From contig JAZUQN010000019.1 in assembly GCA_045605745.1 (NCBI GenBank), forward strand, positions 1 to 7,364: DNA of 7,364 bases, given 5' to 3'. Shown piece by piece: positions 1-6,537 of this stretch; the first letter of the stretch is position 1; every line of letters begins with the position of its first letter. The stretch is from SIG710 sp045605745. Lineage in GTDB: Bacteria > Bacillota > Clostridia > Oscillospirales > CAG-272. The notes under the pieces were generated by a model. The model saw nothing but the letters and a program-made list of their open reading frames with translations. It was not told where the DNA came from and ran no database searches. A program made the translations under genes and the position numbers.

Positions 1-1
1 A

Positions 2-244
2 ACGGCATCTAAACGAGAGATAGCATTATAATAATCTCGACACGTGCAATGATAATTCGGAAGAGATTAAATCACTCAAAAAAAGCTTGCTTCCCTTAAA
101 AACGATCTAAAAGTCCTTACCGAAAAGCTGATTTTCTAAATTGTCTCGGACAGAATTTATTATGATGTCAAAGAGAACAAATAAAGCAAAACTGCCGATA
201 TAGGGAGCAAAACTTCTATTCTGAAAAACAGCAGTAATTTTTAG
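2..244 (+). pseudogene. Possible decayed 3' end of an unidentified coiled-coil-like gene
   Basis: No open frame longer than a few dozen codons exists here, but the + strand reads as a broken protein. Frame 3 gives NNLDTCNDNSEEIKSL from about 30 to 77. At the run of seven A (78-84) the protein-like reading moves to frame 2 and continues KKLASLKNDLKVLTEKLIF to a TAA at 137-139. The same frame then reads IVSDRIYYDVKENK to a TAA at 182-184 and on to a TAG at 242-244. Adding one A to the A-run would restore the reading SLKKKLASLKNDLKVL, a Lys/Leu/Glu-rich heptad-like stretch. A further stop (TAG, 21-23) lies upstream. I infer a degraded remnant whose 5' part lies outside the window. Such charged coiled coils occur in many families, including the tails of relaxases and recombinases, so I assign no function. 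It may also be non-coding sequence that looks protein-like by chance. Confidence 0.35.
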
Positions 245-279
245 CGTTCACTCCTCTTTCATAATCAAATGTGCGCTTT

Positions 280-295
280 ATGACAGCAAATGACA
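280..295. repeat. Direct repeat ATGACA with 10-bp period upstream of the promoter
   Basis: ATGACA occurs at 280-285 and again at 290-295, exactly one helical turn apart, about 30 bases upstream of the -35 box of the dehydrogenase promoter. Tandem half-sites on one DNA face are typical of activator binding, but six-base repeats also arise by chance in AT-rich DNA. Nothing else recognisable lies in 245-323. Confidence 0.2.
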
Positions 296-315
296 TTTTT
301 TTCACAAACTTTTTC

Positions 316-364
316 CAAAATACTTGAAATTTTGTTTTCCTTGTGATATAATTAACAAAGTTAA
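316..364. promoter_or_regulatory. Two short inverted repeats overlapping the promoter (candidate operators)
   Basis: CAAAAT (316-321) and ATTTTG (329-334) form a 6-7-6 inverted repeat centred on the -35 box. TTAAC (352-356) and GTTAA (360-364) form a 5-3-5 inverted repeat at the predicted transcription start. Both positions would let a dimeric repressor block initiation. The arms are short and AT-rich, no regulator gene is in the window, and I cannot match either to a known family, so this is a weak call. Confidence 0.25.
324..352 (+). promoter_or_regulatory. Sigma-A type promoter of the dehydrogenase-malic enzyme operon
   Basis: A -35 box TTGAAA (324-329, five of six consensus) is separated by exactly 17 bp from a perfect -10 box TATAAT (347-352). 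The TG at 344-345 one base before the -10 makes it an extended -10 promoter. Transcription should begin near 358-360, giving a leader of roughly 27 nt before the ATG at 387. That leader includes the ribosome binding site GGAGG (373-377). The layout rules out the longer reading frame that begins with TTG at 324, because that codon is part of the -35 box. Confidence 0.85.
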
Positions 365-386
365 ATATTTTGGGAGGAAAAGTATA

Positions 387-1496
387 ATGACAAAAACAAA
401 CATTGTAGATTGGAAAACTATCACAAACTTCGTAATTGATTCTTTTGTAGGATACGGTGTTCCGCGCGCAGATGCTGAAATCTGTGCCGACGTTCTGCTT
501 GAATCGGACAAGCGTGGTATCGAATCTCACGGCTGCAATCGCTTTAAGCCCATTTATCTTGACAGAATCAAGGCAGGGATCCAGAATCCTGTCACCAATT
601 TTGAGGTGATAAAGGAGACAGAAACCACAGCTGTGGTTGACGGTCACGACGGTATGGGACAGGTGATCGGACACAAGGCTATGAGCATGGCGATCGAAAA
701 GGCTAAGAAGTACGGCATGGGTATGGTGGTTGTTCGTAACTCCTGCCACTACGGTATCGCAGGATATTATACCTCTATGGCTACAAAAGCAGGCTGTATC
801 GGTATGACAGGTACAAACGCACGTCCAACGGTTGCTCCAACCTTTGGTGTTGAGGGTGCATTTGGTACAAACCCTCTCACTCTTGGTGTTCCCACGGATG
901 AAGCATTTGATTTTAACTTTGACTGTGCAACATCTATCACCCAAAACGGTAAGCTTGAATACTATGAGCGTATCGGTCACTCTCTTGCAGACGGAACCGT
1001 TGTCGGCCCTGACGGAAAGGCTGTTACAGGAGATGCCGGTGCTGCTCTCAAGAGAATCGGCAGCGGTGATGCTGCTCTCACTCCCGTTGGAGGTATTGGC
1101 GAAGAGCTTGGCGGCTACAAGGGCTATGGCTTTGCAATGTTCGTTGAATTTCTCAGTGCTGTACTTCAGGACGGTCAGTACGGTAAGGCACTTACAGGCA
1201 AGGGCACAAACGGCGAAAAGGTTCCCTTTGGTCTCGGTCACTTCTTTATTGCAATTGACACAGAGCACTTCCTTGGCGAAGATGTTTGCCGCAAAAAAGC
1301 AGGCGACATCATACGCGAGGTTCGTTCAACAAAGAAGGCTCCGGGTGCTGAGCGAATCTACACAGCAGGTGAAAAGGAATATGAGATCCGCCTTGCGCGT
1401 CATGCCGGTGTTCCGATAAATGAATCTGTGCAAAAGGAATTTATTGCTGTTCGTGATGAGCTTGGTCTTGATTATAAGTTCCCATTTGAGGACTAA
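387..1496 (+). CDS. Ldh2/MDH2-family NAD(P)-dependent dehydrogenase (malate/L-lactate type)
   Basis: This 369-residue cytosolic protein belongs to the Ldh2/MDH2 family, whose members oxidise 2-hydroxy acids such as malate, L-lactate, sulfolactate or ureidoglycolate with NAD(P), using a fold unrelated to classical Rossmann malate dehydrogenases. Visible family marks are the catalytic-region SHG motif (Ser47-His48-Gly49), the NSCHYG segment with His121, TGTNARP near 141-147, GTNPLTLGVP (160-169), the DCATS stretch (179-183) and the KGYG motif (245-248). Length is slightly above the usual 340-360. The ATG at 387 is chosen because GGAGG sits 9 nt upstream and a strong promoter lies just before it; the same frame is open back to a TTG at 324, but that is inside the -35 box. 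The malic enzyme gene follows 36 nt later, which favours malate as substrate, though specificity cannot be read directly. Family assignment is firm; substrate is inferred. Confidence 0.92.
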   Translation: MTKTNIVDWKTITNFVIDSFVGYGVPRADAEICADVLLESDKRGIESHGCNRFKPIYLDRIKAGIQNPVTNFEVIKETETTAVVDGHDGMGQVIGHKAMSMAIEKAKKYGMGMVVVRNSCHYGIAGYYTSMATKAGCIGMTGTNARPTVAPTFGVEGAFGTNPLTLGVPTDEAFDFNFDCATSITQNGKLEYYERIGHSLADGTVVGPDGKAVTGDAGAALKRIGSGDAALTPVGGIGEELGGYKGYGFAMFVEFLSAVLQDGQYGKALTGKGTNGEKVPFGLGHFFIAIDTEHFLGEDVCRKKAGDIIREVRSTKKAPGAERIYTAGEKEYEIRLARHAGVPINESVQKEFIAVRDELGLDYKFPFED

Positions 1497-1532
1497 TTCC
1501 TGAAACTTACAAAAAGAAGGATAATTTATCAT

Positions 1533-2711
1533 ATGAATATCAGAGAAGAATCACTTAAAAAGCATTATGAGTGGAACGGCAAAATTGAGGTCGTTTCCCG
1601 TGTTCCTGTTGAGAACCGCCAAGATTTGTCCCTTGCATACACTCCCGGTGTTGCAGAGCCTTGTCTTGAAATTCAGAAGGACGTAAATAAATCATATGAG
1701 CTGACACGCCGCAAAAATCTTGTTGCAGTTATCACCGACGGAACAGCTGTTCTCGGCCTTGGTGATATCGGTCCCGAGGCAGGTATGCCTGTTATGGAAG
1801 GAAAGTGTGTGCTTTTCAAGGAATTTGCCGATGTAGATGCTTTCCCACTCTGCATTCGTTCTAAGGATGTTGACACCATTGTCAACACTATCACGCTTCT
1901 TGCCGGAAGCTTCGGAGGCATCAATCTGGAAGATATTTCAGCTCCTCGTTGCTTTGAGATCGAACGCAGACTGAAGGAGACCTGCGATATTCCCGTATTC
2001 CATGATGATCAGCACGGCACAGCTATCGTTGTTGCTGCTGCTCTCCTTAATGCACTCAAGGTGGTTGGCAAAAAGCTCGGTGATGTTCGCATTACAATGA
2101 GCGGAGCCGGCGCTGCGGGCATCTCAATTGCAAAGCACCTTATCAATATGGGTGCAGATCCCAAAAAAATGCTTATGTGCGACATAAATGGAATCCTTTG
2201 CGAGGGTGACGACAGAATGAATCCCGCCCAGGCGGCAATGGCTGCTATAACAAACGCCGATCACAAAACAGGAACTTTGGCAGATGCACTCAAGGGTTCA
2301 GATATTTTCGTTGGAGTTTCCGCCCCCAATATCGTAACAAAAGAAATGATAGCAAGTATGGCAGAAAACTCTATCGTGTTCCCAATGGCAAATCCCACTC
2401 CCGAAATTATGCCGGATCTTGCAAAAGAAGCAGGCGCAAGGATCGTTGGAACAGGACGCTCCGACTTCCCCAACCAGATAAACAATCTGCTTGCATTTCC
2501 GGGTATATTCCGTGGTGCGCTTGATTGCCGCGCATCCTGCATCAATGAAGAAATGAAGGTTGCCGCATCTCATGCGCTTGCATCTCTCATTCCCGAGGAC
2601 GAGCTTAATGAGGAGAACATCATAGTTTCTGCGCTTAATAAGAGCGTTGCTCCCATTGTTGCACAAGCAGTTATAGATGCCGCAAATAAAACAGGCGTTG
2701 CAAGAATTTAA
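1533..2711 (+). CDS. NAD(P)-dependent malic enzyme (malate to pyruvate and CO2)
   Basis: This 392-residue protein is a short-form bacterial malic enzyme that oxidatively decarboxylates malate to pyruvate, or works in reverse, with a divalent metal and NAD(P). It shows the family marks in order: the substrate-site tyrosine in AYTPGVAEPC (35-44), the VITDGTAVLGLGDIG block (66-80), catalytic Lys91 after MEG, the metal ligands in NLEDISAP (131-138) and FHDDQHGTA (156-164), the GAGAAG dinucleotide-binding loop (191-196), MANPTPEI (285-292) and SDFPNQINN (310-318). Length fits the ~390-410 residue class that lacks the phosphotransacetylase-like C-terminal domain of the large MaeB enzymes. The ATG at 1533 has a modest AAGAAGG site about 12 nt upstream. 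It is the second gene of an operon with the Ldh2-type dehydrogenase, with a strong terminator starting 16 nt after its stop. NAD versus NADP preference cannot be settled from the sequence. Confidence 0.96.
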   Translation: MNIREESLKKHYEWNGKIEVVSRVPVENRQDLSLAYTPGVAEPCLEIQKDVNKSYELTRRKNLVAVITDGTAVLGLGDIGPEAGMPVMEGKCVLFKEFADVDAFPLCIRSKDVDTIVNTITLLAGSFGGINLEDISAPRCFEIERRLKETCDIPVFHDDQHGTAIVVAAALLNALKVVGKKLGDVRITMSGAGAAGISIAKHLINMGADPKKMLMCDINGILCEGDDRMNPAQAAMAAITNADHKTGTLADALKGSDIFVGVSAPNIVTKEMIASMAENSIVFPMANPTPEIMPDLAKEAGARIVGTGRSDFPNQINNLLAFPGIFRGALDCRASCINEEMKVAASHALASLIPEDELNEENIIVSALNKSVAPIVAQAVIDAANKTGVARI

Positions 2712-2727
2712 GATTTATAATTTTTTT

Positions 2728-2764
2728 ATCAGCATCTCCATTTTTCGGAGATGCTGATTTTTTT
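2728..2764 (+). terminator. Intrinsic terminator of the dehydrogenase-malic enzyme operon
   Basis: A perfect 12-bp stem pairs ATCAGCATCTCC (2728-2739) with GGAGATGCTGAT (2747-2758) around a 7-nt loop, followed by a run of T (2758-2764). It begins 16 nt after the malic enzyme stop. On the other strand the hairpin is followed by A before its T-run, so it could also act, less ideally, against leftward transcription. Confidence 0.93.
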
Positions 2765-2842
2765 GGTACTCACATTTCTTTAATACATTCATTTGATAAT
2801 TTGCTTAATTCTCAAAAGGCGTAAGGCTGTGCAAAGCAGACG

Positions 2843-2873
2843 AAAAACAGTGGGATTCAAAATCCCACTGTTT
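2843..2873 (-). terminator. Intrinsic terminator of the leftward five-gene operon
   Basis: A 13-bp stem pairs 2845-2857 with 2861-2873 (core CAGTGGGATT / AATCCCACTG) with a 3-nt loop. Read on the - strand it is followed by TTTTT (complement of 2843-2847), as expected of a rho-independent terminator about 50 nt after the lactonase stop. On the + strand it is followed only by TTTC, so it is mainly leftward. With the terminator at 2728-2764 it insulates two convergent operons. The rest of the 2712-2921 gap shows no gene. Confidence 0.88.
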
Positions 2874-2921
2874 CAGCATTTAAATATTAAAGACAAAATA
2901 TATTGTGCTATTATACTCAAA

Positions 2922-3899
2922 TTAATAAACCTCTATAGCACAAAGCGGTGCTTGCAATTCAATTGAGTTAATATATTGCGGTATGCGCTGTTCGTCTATT
3001 CGGAAAATGGATATATTGTTGCTGAATTGATTGGTGCAAACAGCAAAGCGATCATCCGCAAGAAGTGTGAAGTCTCTTGGTTCAATCCCTCGGCAATCCG
3101 TATGCTCAATTACCGTTATATGCTCTCCTTCTGCCTTTAGAGTAACAATATTTCCCGTAGAGCGCTCGGTAGCATAAAGATAGTCACCGTCTTTGGAGAT
3201 TTTTATTGCGGCTCCCGATCCAATCCCACAATACTTGTCGGGCAGGATTGAAATTGTGTTTAACAGCCGAAGGCAAGGAGCCTCCCAAGAAAGCACACAA
3301 ATGCTGCCTCCCATCTCGTTGATACAATATAAATATTTCCCATCTTTAGAAAAAACAGCGTGTCTTACACCGGAGCCTTCAGGTACATAAGTGCGTGAGA
3401 TCTCGTTTAATTGATGATCATAAACGAATATCGCATCCAATCCCAGATCGCAGGATAAAAGATAATGTTTGTCGGGAGAAAAAATAACGGAGTGAGGATG
3501 AGGTGCAGTCTGTCTTTTGTTATCTACGCCTCGTCCCGAATGGATCGAAAGACGGTCCGGAGAACCGAAAACACTTCCACCTATGTAATTTGCGCAATAT
3601 ACCTCTCCATCGCACACGGCAAGATGACAAGAAACCTCGCCTTTTGTTGAAATAATTTCTGTAATCAGCTCGCCTTTCTGAATATCATATGCTGCAATTC
3701 CACTTTCTGCACTCATTTCAAATGGCCTGCGAAGTGTTGCCCACAAAAGACTTCCTTCCGTTTGCAAGAACATAGGAGATGGCATAGATATCCTATGGAT
3801 CTCTTCCGCAGCTCCATTATCATACAAACGATATCTGTACACACCACCGTTTTCTGTACAGGAAGCGACCAAAAAATCAGAGTGCGCTTTGTGTGTCAT
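2922..3899 (-). CDS. Lactonase-family 7-bladed beta-propeller protein (6-phosphogluconolactonase-like, YbhE/Pgl type)
   Basis: This 325-residue protein resembles the beta-propeller lactonase family (Pfam Lactonase), whose characterised members hydrolyse 6-phosphogluconolactone or related sugar lactones. Family marks are the opening strand DFLVASCTENGGVYRYRL (8-25), CHLAV...VYCANYIGGSV (91-110), HPHSVIFSPD (134-143), GSGVRHAVFSKDGKYLY (175-191), and the C-terminal RGIEPRDFTLLADDRFAV (270-287) with TNQFSNNISIF. These recur as propeller blades with no signal peptide, so it should be cytosolic. The frame is open further upstream to 4031, but the ATG at 3899 is chosen: it is preceded by GGTGAT six nt away and starts just before the first family strand. 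It overlaps the end of the RraA-family gene by 23 nt, so the two are probably translationally coupled. It is the last gene of the operon. Many members of this family are uncharacterised; the lactone substrate is not known. Confidence 0.88.
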   Translation of the reverse strand: MTHKAHSDFLVASCTENGGVYRYRLYDNGAAEEIHRISMPSPMFLQTEGSLLWATLRRPFEMSAESGIAAYDIQKGELITEIISTKGEVSCHLAVCDGEVYCANYIGGSVFGSPDRLSIHSGRGVDNKRQTAPHPHSVIFSPDKHYLLSCDLGLDAIFVYDHQLNEISRTYVPEGSGVRHAVFSKDGKYLYCINEMGGSICVLSWEAPCLRLLNTISILPDKYCGIGSGAAIKISKDGDYLYATERSTGNIVTLKAEGEHITVIEHTDCRGIEPRDFTLLADDRFAVCTNQFSNNISIFRIDEQRIPQYINSIELQAPLCAIEVY

Positions 3900-4785
3900 T
3901 AGGATCACCATGAACGGCGAAGTAGTACTCTTCCGTCCAATCGAGGTCTCGGTACTCTGCCGCACGCTCATCTGTTCTGATAAATTCCATAAGAAGATCC
4001 AGCATTTCCTTTGACCAAGTGTTCTTATCAATTTGGGCAGTTGTAAACTTGTTTTGGCTAATCATCTCAAATCCGAATAGATCCTTTACCTGGGTCTTTG
4101 CCGCTCCGCCAACCACTTCTGCTACAAGATGAGAAGGAATGAACAGAACACCTCCGCCTGCTCCGAACACAACATCGCCGGGAAGGCAAACGGCATTTCC
4201 TATTCTTGTAACGGTATTATAGCCTGTCATAATAAACTCACGAATCGGTGTGGGATCGATACCACGGTAATACACCTGCGTGTTTTCTACCTTGAACATC
4301 TGCTCTGTATCACGCACACCTCCCCAAATGATCGCACCACCATTCTCGTTTTTGGTTTTATTTTTCAGAGCAGTGGTTAGATTTCCACCAAGGAATGTAC
4401 CCTTGTAGATTTTGTCATACATATCTATAACAGGAACATCATACTCCATCAAATTGTCGATGACCCACTGATTGTATGTACCGGTTCTTCCCTCGCTTCT
4501 TCCAATATCCTTCACTACATCATCAAGATCGGGGCGGTATGGGCAGTATGTTGCCGTAACAGCACGGCCGATCAGCTTTCTTCCATCGGTATGAAGCGTT
4601 TGCAGACGACCCTCAAACTGACTTTCGTAGCCTTTTACAAAAATCGGCTTCCAAACCTCTTCCAATGTCAAATTTTTCAATGCCTTCAGATATTTCTCCT
4701 CAACCTTGGGACGACCGTCAGGCAATCGTTCTCCCTTCCACAAGGGAGTAAGTGCGATAATTTCATCTCTACTGTTAAATTTCAT
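3877..4785 (-). CDS. RraA-family protein (HMG/CHA-aldolase-like fold, putative sugar-acid aldolase)
   Basis: This 302-residue protein carries the RraA / dimethylmenaquinone-methyltransferase-like fold. Known members are the RNase E inhibitor RraA and the class II pyruvate aldolases that cleave 4-hydroxy-4-methyl-2-oxoglutarate, some of which also decarboxylate oxaloacetate. The core lies around 60-235: GRAVTATYC (73-81), GGNLTTALKN (133-142), IIWGGVRDTEQ (152-162) with the Arg158-Asp159 pair that binds substrate and metal in the aldolases, and PGDVVFGAGGGVLFIPS (202-218). About 50 extra N-terminal and 70 C-terminal residues make it much larger than the ~160-residue E. coli RraA. The retained Arg-Asp pair suggests an enzyme rather than the RNase E regulator. 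In the loop before FIPS many relatives have an acidic residue where this protein has GAGGG. The ATG at 4785 overlaps the SDR stop by 4 nt (ATGA), with GGGGG 9 nt upstream. Aldolase activity is inference from family and neighbours. Confidence 0.85.
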   Translation of the reverse strand: MKFNSRDEIIALTPLWKGERLPDGRPKVEEKYLKALKNLTLEEVWKPIFVKGYESQFEGRLQTLHTDGRKLIGRAVTATYCPYRPDLDDVVKDIGRSEGRTGTYNQWVIDNLMEYDVPVIDMYDKIYKGTFLGGNLTTALKNKTKNENGGAIIWGGVRDTEQMFKVENTQVYYRGIDPTPIREFIMTGYNTVTRIGNAVCLPGDVVFGAGGGVLFIPSHLVAEVVGGAAKTQVKDLFGFEMISQNKFTTAQIDKNTWSKEMLDLLMEFIRTDERAAEYRDLDWTEEYYFAVHGDPNDTQSAL

Positions 4786-5507
4786 AGTTTCATTCCCCCG
4801 TCAATATAAATATCTTCTCCTGATATGTATCTACCCGCATCTGAACAAAGCAGTAAGACAAGTCCTGTGCAATCTTGCGTTTGACCTGCATATCCTGCCG
4901 GAATACCGTTTAAAACTTGTTTTGCATATTCCCTATCAGCAAGAGCTTCGTAATTTCGCGGAGTTTCAATAACGCCGGGTGCAACATTATTGACCCCGAT
5001 TCCGAAAGGAGCGAGCTGTTTGGCAAGATTTCTCACCATATTTTCCTGTGCCGATTTTGTTGCAGCATAAACCAGCATATCCTTGTGGGGCTTTCTTTGT
5101 TGAACGCTTCCGATAGTGATAATTCTGCCCCAGCGCTGCTTTTGCATATGGGGGGCATATTTTTGAATCAATTTCAGCGATGCTTTGAAATTAACAGCCA
5201 TTTGTTTGTCAAATTCTTCGTCTGTAATTTCGTTCCATGCCCTTCTAAACTGAATAGATGCGTTCAAAATTAGAATGTCTACATCGCCCGTTTTTTGATA
5301 AAGCCTGTCTGCGCAATCTGGCAATGACAGGTCGCATACCGCCATCATAGCACCTGATATCTTAGATGCTGCATTTTGGACTTTTTCTTCGTTTGTTCCA
5401 TTGATAAACACCGTGGCACCTGCCTCTGACAGGCACTTAGAAATAGCAAATCCAATGCCCTGAGTTGATCCGGTGACCAGTGCTCTCTTTCCTCTTAAAT
5501 CAAACAT
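4782..5507 (-). CDS. SDR-family NAD(P)-dependent oxidoreductase (FabG/gluconate-dehydrogenase-like)
   Basis: A 241-residue classical short-chain dehydrogenase. It shows the cofactor loop TGSTQGIG (12-19), an NNAG-equivalent LNAS (81-84), Asn106, Ser134 and the YAATK active site (Tyr147, Lys151), then NNVAPGVIETP (173-183) and the C-terminal GEDIYIDGGMKL. The catalytic Asn-Ser-Tyr-Lys set is intact. The start MFDLRGKRALVTG is typical of gluconate 5-dehydrogenase, 2-deoxy-gluconate 3-dehydrogenase (KduD) and SDR-type mannonate oxidoreductases. The last would fit a UxuA neighbour, since the B. subtilis enzyme partnering UxuA is an SDR. A strong AGGAGG lies a few nt before the ATG at 5507. It follows the dehydratase gene by 49 nt and overlaps the RraA-family start by 4 nt. 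The family is certain; the sugar or sugar-acid substrate is not. Confidence 0.93.
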   Translation of the reverse strand: MFDLRGKRALVTGSTQGIGFAISKCLSEAGATVFINGTNEEKVQNAASKISGAMMAVCDLSLPDCADRLYQKTGDVDILILNASIQFRRAWNEITDEEFDKQMAVNFKASLKLIQKYAPHMQKQRWGRIITIGSVQQRKPHKDMLVYAATKSAQENMVRNLAKQLAPFGIGVNNVAPGVIETPRNYEALADREYAKQVLNGIPAGYAGQTQDCTGLVLLLCSDAGRYISGEDIYIDGGMKL

Positions 5508-5556
5508 AAATCCTCCTCATATGTGCTCAGCATCATTTTTCTAATCAAACAGCAAA

Positions 5557-6510
5557 TCATGCATTATATCCAACACCATCCAGAACACCTTTAAGGTATC
5601 CAATTGCAAATAATCTGCCCATAGCATCGTAACCGGGCAGCATAGATTGTTCGCCTGCCATAGTCGGCACATGATCCACACGAATGGGAACATTGATGCC
5701 GTTTTTGATATAGATTCTCATCAGCTTTGCCATATCGAGATCTCCGTTGTCGTGAAAGGTCTCACGAAAATGATTTGGATTGCCAATAGTATTACGAAAG
5801 TGAATGAGATATATCTTGTTTGCAAATTCCTCAATCGTCTTTTCCAAGTCTTCTCCCATTATATAATAATTTGCCTGACACATCGTAACACCGAGACTGT
5901 CACTGCTGACAACATCATATATTGCTCGCTTGATATTTGACTTGCTGATCATAATTCTTTCCACATCTCCAAGGTGCGGCACCGGTGGATCGTCCGGGTG
6001 AAGTGCAAGCTTTATGCCGTATTTTTCTGCCTCGGGAATAATTGCCTTGATGAAATATTCATAGTTTGACCAAAGCTCATCTGCCGTTATTTTTGCGCCC
6101 GTTGGTTTGAAATCCGCTATGTTGAATTCGGTAACCTTAGAACCTCCGCGCTCAGGAAATTCAGAGCTTGTCCTAAGCCAACCAATGTGTGCCATCCAGT
6201 TAAAACAAATAGTATCAACAGATAGCTTTCTCATAATGGGAAACATCTTTATAACGCGTTCAATGCTTTCATCTCGCTTATCATCCCCTGTTTTTATGTG
6301 ATCGTGAACGCAATTTGGCATCGGCTCTATGACCAAAGGAGTAATACCGAAATCCACAAACCGCTTGTAAACTTTCTGCCAATGGGATAGATCAGTCAAA
6401 TCAAAGCTTTTGTCCTCGGGAAGCCGTATCACACCATGGGTAATACCCGATTGCAGGGCGAAATCCCACGTAGCATCATGGGTACTTTTGAAATAATCTG
6501 TTAAAACCAT
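5557..6510 (-). CDS. UxuA-family (mannonate dehydratase-like) sugar-acid dehydratase, short divergent form
   Basis: This 317-residue TIM-barrel protein belongs to the UxuA family, which dehydrates D-mannonate to 2-keto-3-deoxy-gluconate using Mn2+. Motifs in order are FNWMAHIGWLRTS (103-115), HPDDPPVPHLGDVERI (171-186), VTMCQANY (208-215), LIHFRN (235-240), F..TFH..GDLDM (248-260), RVDH (277-280) and PGYDAMGRLFAIGYLKG (292-308). His171, Cys211, His237 and Asp279 match the four metal ligands, and His280 and Tyr294 the catalytic pair, known from the Streptococcus suis enzyme, with near-identical spacing. It should therefore be active. It is shorter than the usual ~350-395 residues and has CQANY where typical enzymes have CTGS, so it may act on a different sugar acid. 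GGAGGA lies 6 nt before the ATG. It is 73 nt after the phosphatase-like gene and 49 nt before the SDR gene in the same operon. Confidence 0.88.
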   Translation of the reverse strand: MVLTDYFKSTHDATWDFALQSGITHGVIRLPEDKSFDLTDLSHWQKVYKRFVDFGITPLVIEPMPNCVHDHIKTGDDKRDESIERVIKMFPIMRKLSVDTICFNWMAHIGWLRTSSEFPERGGSKVTEFNIADFKPTGAKITADELWSNYEYFIKAIIPEAEKYGIKLALHPDDPPVPHLGDVERIMISKSNIKRAIYDVVSSDSLGVTMCQANYYIMGEDLEKTIEEFANKIYLIHFRNTIGNPNHFRETFHDNGDLDMAKLMRIYIKNGINVPIRVDHVPTMAGEQSMLPGYDAMGRLFAIGYLKGVLDGVGYNA

Positions 6511-6525
6511 ATGGTGTCCTCCATA

Positions 6526-6537
6526 TTATGTACATAA
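6526..6537. promoter_or_regulatory. Perfect 12-bp palindrome before the dehydratase gene (candidate operator)
   Basis: TTATGTACATAA is a perfect palindrome in the 73-nt gap, immediately upstream of the GGAGGA site of the dehydratase gene. Dimeric regulators of GntR or LacI type often bind such sites at sugar-acid operons, but this one matches no operator I can name. Elsewhere in the gap (6511-6583) I see no terminator, so the upstream gene is probably in the same transcript. Confidence 0.3.

Noticed and set aside
21..184. Stop codon reassignment (TAG/TAA read as Gln) in the left-edge frame
   Set aside because: All the intact genes in the window end normally at TAA or TGA, and a frameshift is also needed, so gene decay is simpler.
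216..1268. Long - strand open frame (350 codons) opposite the dehydrogenase gene
   Set aside because: It is a shadow of the Ldh2-family gene: its product is Cys/Thr/Ser-rich with no family motifs, and the + strand has clear catalytic motifs, promoter and ribosome site.
2261..2666. Two overlapping - strand open frames inside the malic enzyme gene
   Set aside because: Both lie antisense to highly conserved malic enzyme motifs and show no recognisable domain or ribosome site.
3899..4031. Upstream extension of the lactonase reading frame to 4031
   Set aside because: The extra 44 residues are the antiphase reading of the RraA-family gene, are unlike the lactonase family and lack a ribosome site.
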